Source of the DNA: JBBDWZ01 sp050732575
GTDB taxonomy: Bacteria; Gemmatimonadota; Gemmatimonadetes; Longimicrobiales; RSA9
Length of the DNA stretch: 5,723 bases
Direction: 5' to 3'
Assembly: GCA_050732575.1 (NCBI GenBank)
Contig: JBOHRF010000344.1
Location: 1-5,723, forward strand
The notes below the pieces were generated by a model. It made no database searches and was not told the origin of the DNA. It worked only from the letters and a program-made list of their open reading frames with translations. Both the position numbers and the translations under genes were made by a program. Shown here one piece after another: positions 5,498 through 5,723 of the stretch (its first letter is position 1; every line of letters starts with the position of its first letter).

Positions 5498-5723
5498 GTA
5501 ACCTCGGCGTGCGCTTTGTCGCTGGGAATCATGGCCCGCAGCTGCGCGATCAGGTGCGTCAAATCGATGCAGCCTTACCTATCTACCAGGTCGATCGATT
5601 CACGAATATCGTGCAGCGGCAAACCAGTCACGAGCGCCTCAGCACCGTGCTCCTGACTTCGTTTGCATTGCTAGCCATTGCTCTCGTGGTCGGCGGCATC
5701 TACGCCGTTATCGCGCTCGAAGT
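5491..5723 (+). pseudogene. C-terminal remnant of an ADOP/MacB-type (FtsX-like) permease, runs off the right edge
   Basis: From 5491 the frame is open to the window end. From 5497 it reads like the last part of an acidobacterial-type duplicated orphan permease or MacB-like protein: a short periplasmic stretch with LRDQVRQIDAALPIYQVDRF (about residues 16-35 of the fragment), then a hydrophobic helix around STVLLTSFALLAIALVVGGI. This matches the segment just before the last membrane helices of these proteins, which are normally about 400 aa (MacB) to 800 aa (ADOP). Everything upstream, including the N-terminal helix and the large periplasmic domain, is missing. An in-frame TGA sits at 5485-5487, then the phosphofructokinase gene. 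A GTG at 5491 could start translation, but it lies inside a tandem repeat and has no clear ribosome binding site. It is most likely a 5'-deleted gene; a short reused ORF is possible. Confidence 0.65.

Noticed and set aside
5143..5562. Minus-strand frame of 139 codons across the end of the phosphofructokinase gene
   Set aside because: It is antisense to conserved coding sequence and includes the translated 7-bp repeat; no family is recognisable.
1..5723. tRNA, rRNA, CRISPR array or complete insertion sequence
   Set aside because: I saw no cloverleaf-like gene, rRNA segment, spaced direct repeats or transposase coding sequence on either strand.

Overview
The window is GC-rich, densely coded, and every supported gene lies on the + strand. 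It looks like a chromosomal stretch of a Gram-negative bacterium. Two proteins have signal peptides or signal anchors feeding a periplasm, two are inner-membrane half-transporters, and the right edge carries part of a MacB/FtsX-like (ADOP-type) permease. A gammaproteobacterial (Xanthomonadales-like) or acidobacterial source would fit, but the sequence alone does not settle this.

Positions 92-4113 form one tightly packed sulfur-handling operon of five genes. They are: a stand-alone molybdenum-cofactor-sulfurase-like class V aminotransferase (92-1432); an exported two-domain rhodanese with an active-site Cys (1450-2388); two half-size YeeE/YedE-type sulfur/thiosulfate permease subunits (2385-2984 and 2981-3571); and a membrane-anchored rhodanese-fold protein whose catalytic Cys loop is lost (3568-4113). 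The last four genes are linked by three 4-bp ATGA stop/start overlaps, so they are almost certainly co-translated. The inferred scheme is that the exported rhodaneses handle thiosulfate or persulfide sulfur in the periplasm, the permease pair moves a sulfur species inward, and the cytosolic PLP enzyme carries out a persulfide reaction. The actual substrate is not shown by the sequence.

Positions 4114-4274 are filled by a striking near-perfect inverted repeat: two 53-nt arms with one mismatch around a 55-nt core. It begins on the base after the operon's last stop codon and ends where the next gene's Shine-Dalgarno sequence starts. A perfect TTGACA lies at the inner edge of the left arm, 17 nt from a weak -10 in the core, and would drive rightward transcription. 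This is the least conventional part of the window.

Positions 4288-5472 encode a phosphofructokinase with the GGDD/PKT residue pair typical of pyrophosphate-dependent enzymes. It is followed by three perfect copies of a 7-bp repeat (GTGACGC). Immediately after these, an open frame encodes only the C-terminal part of an ADOP/MacB-type permease and runs off the right edge. It is probably a gene remnant.
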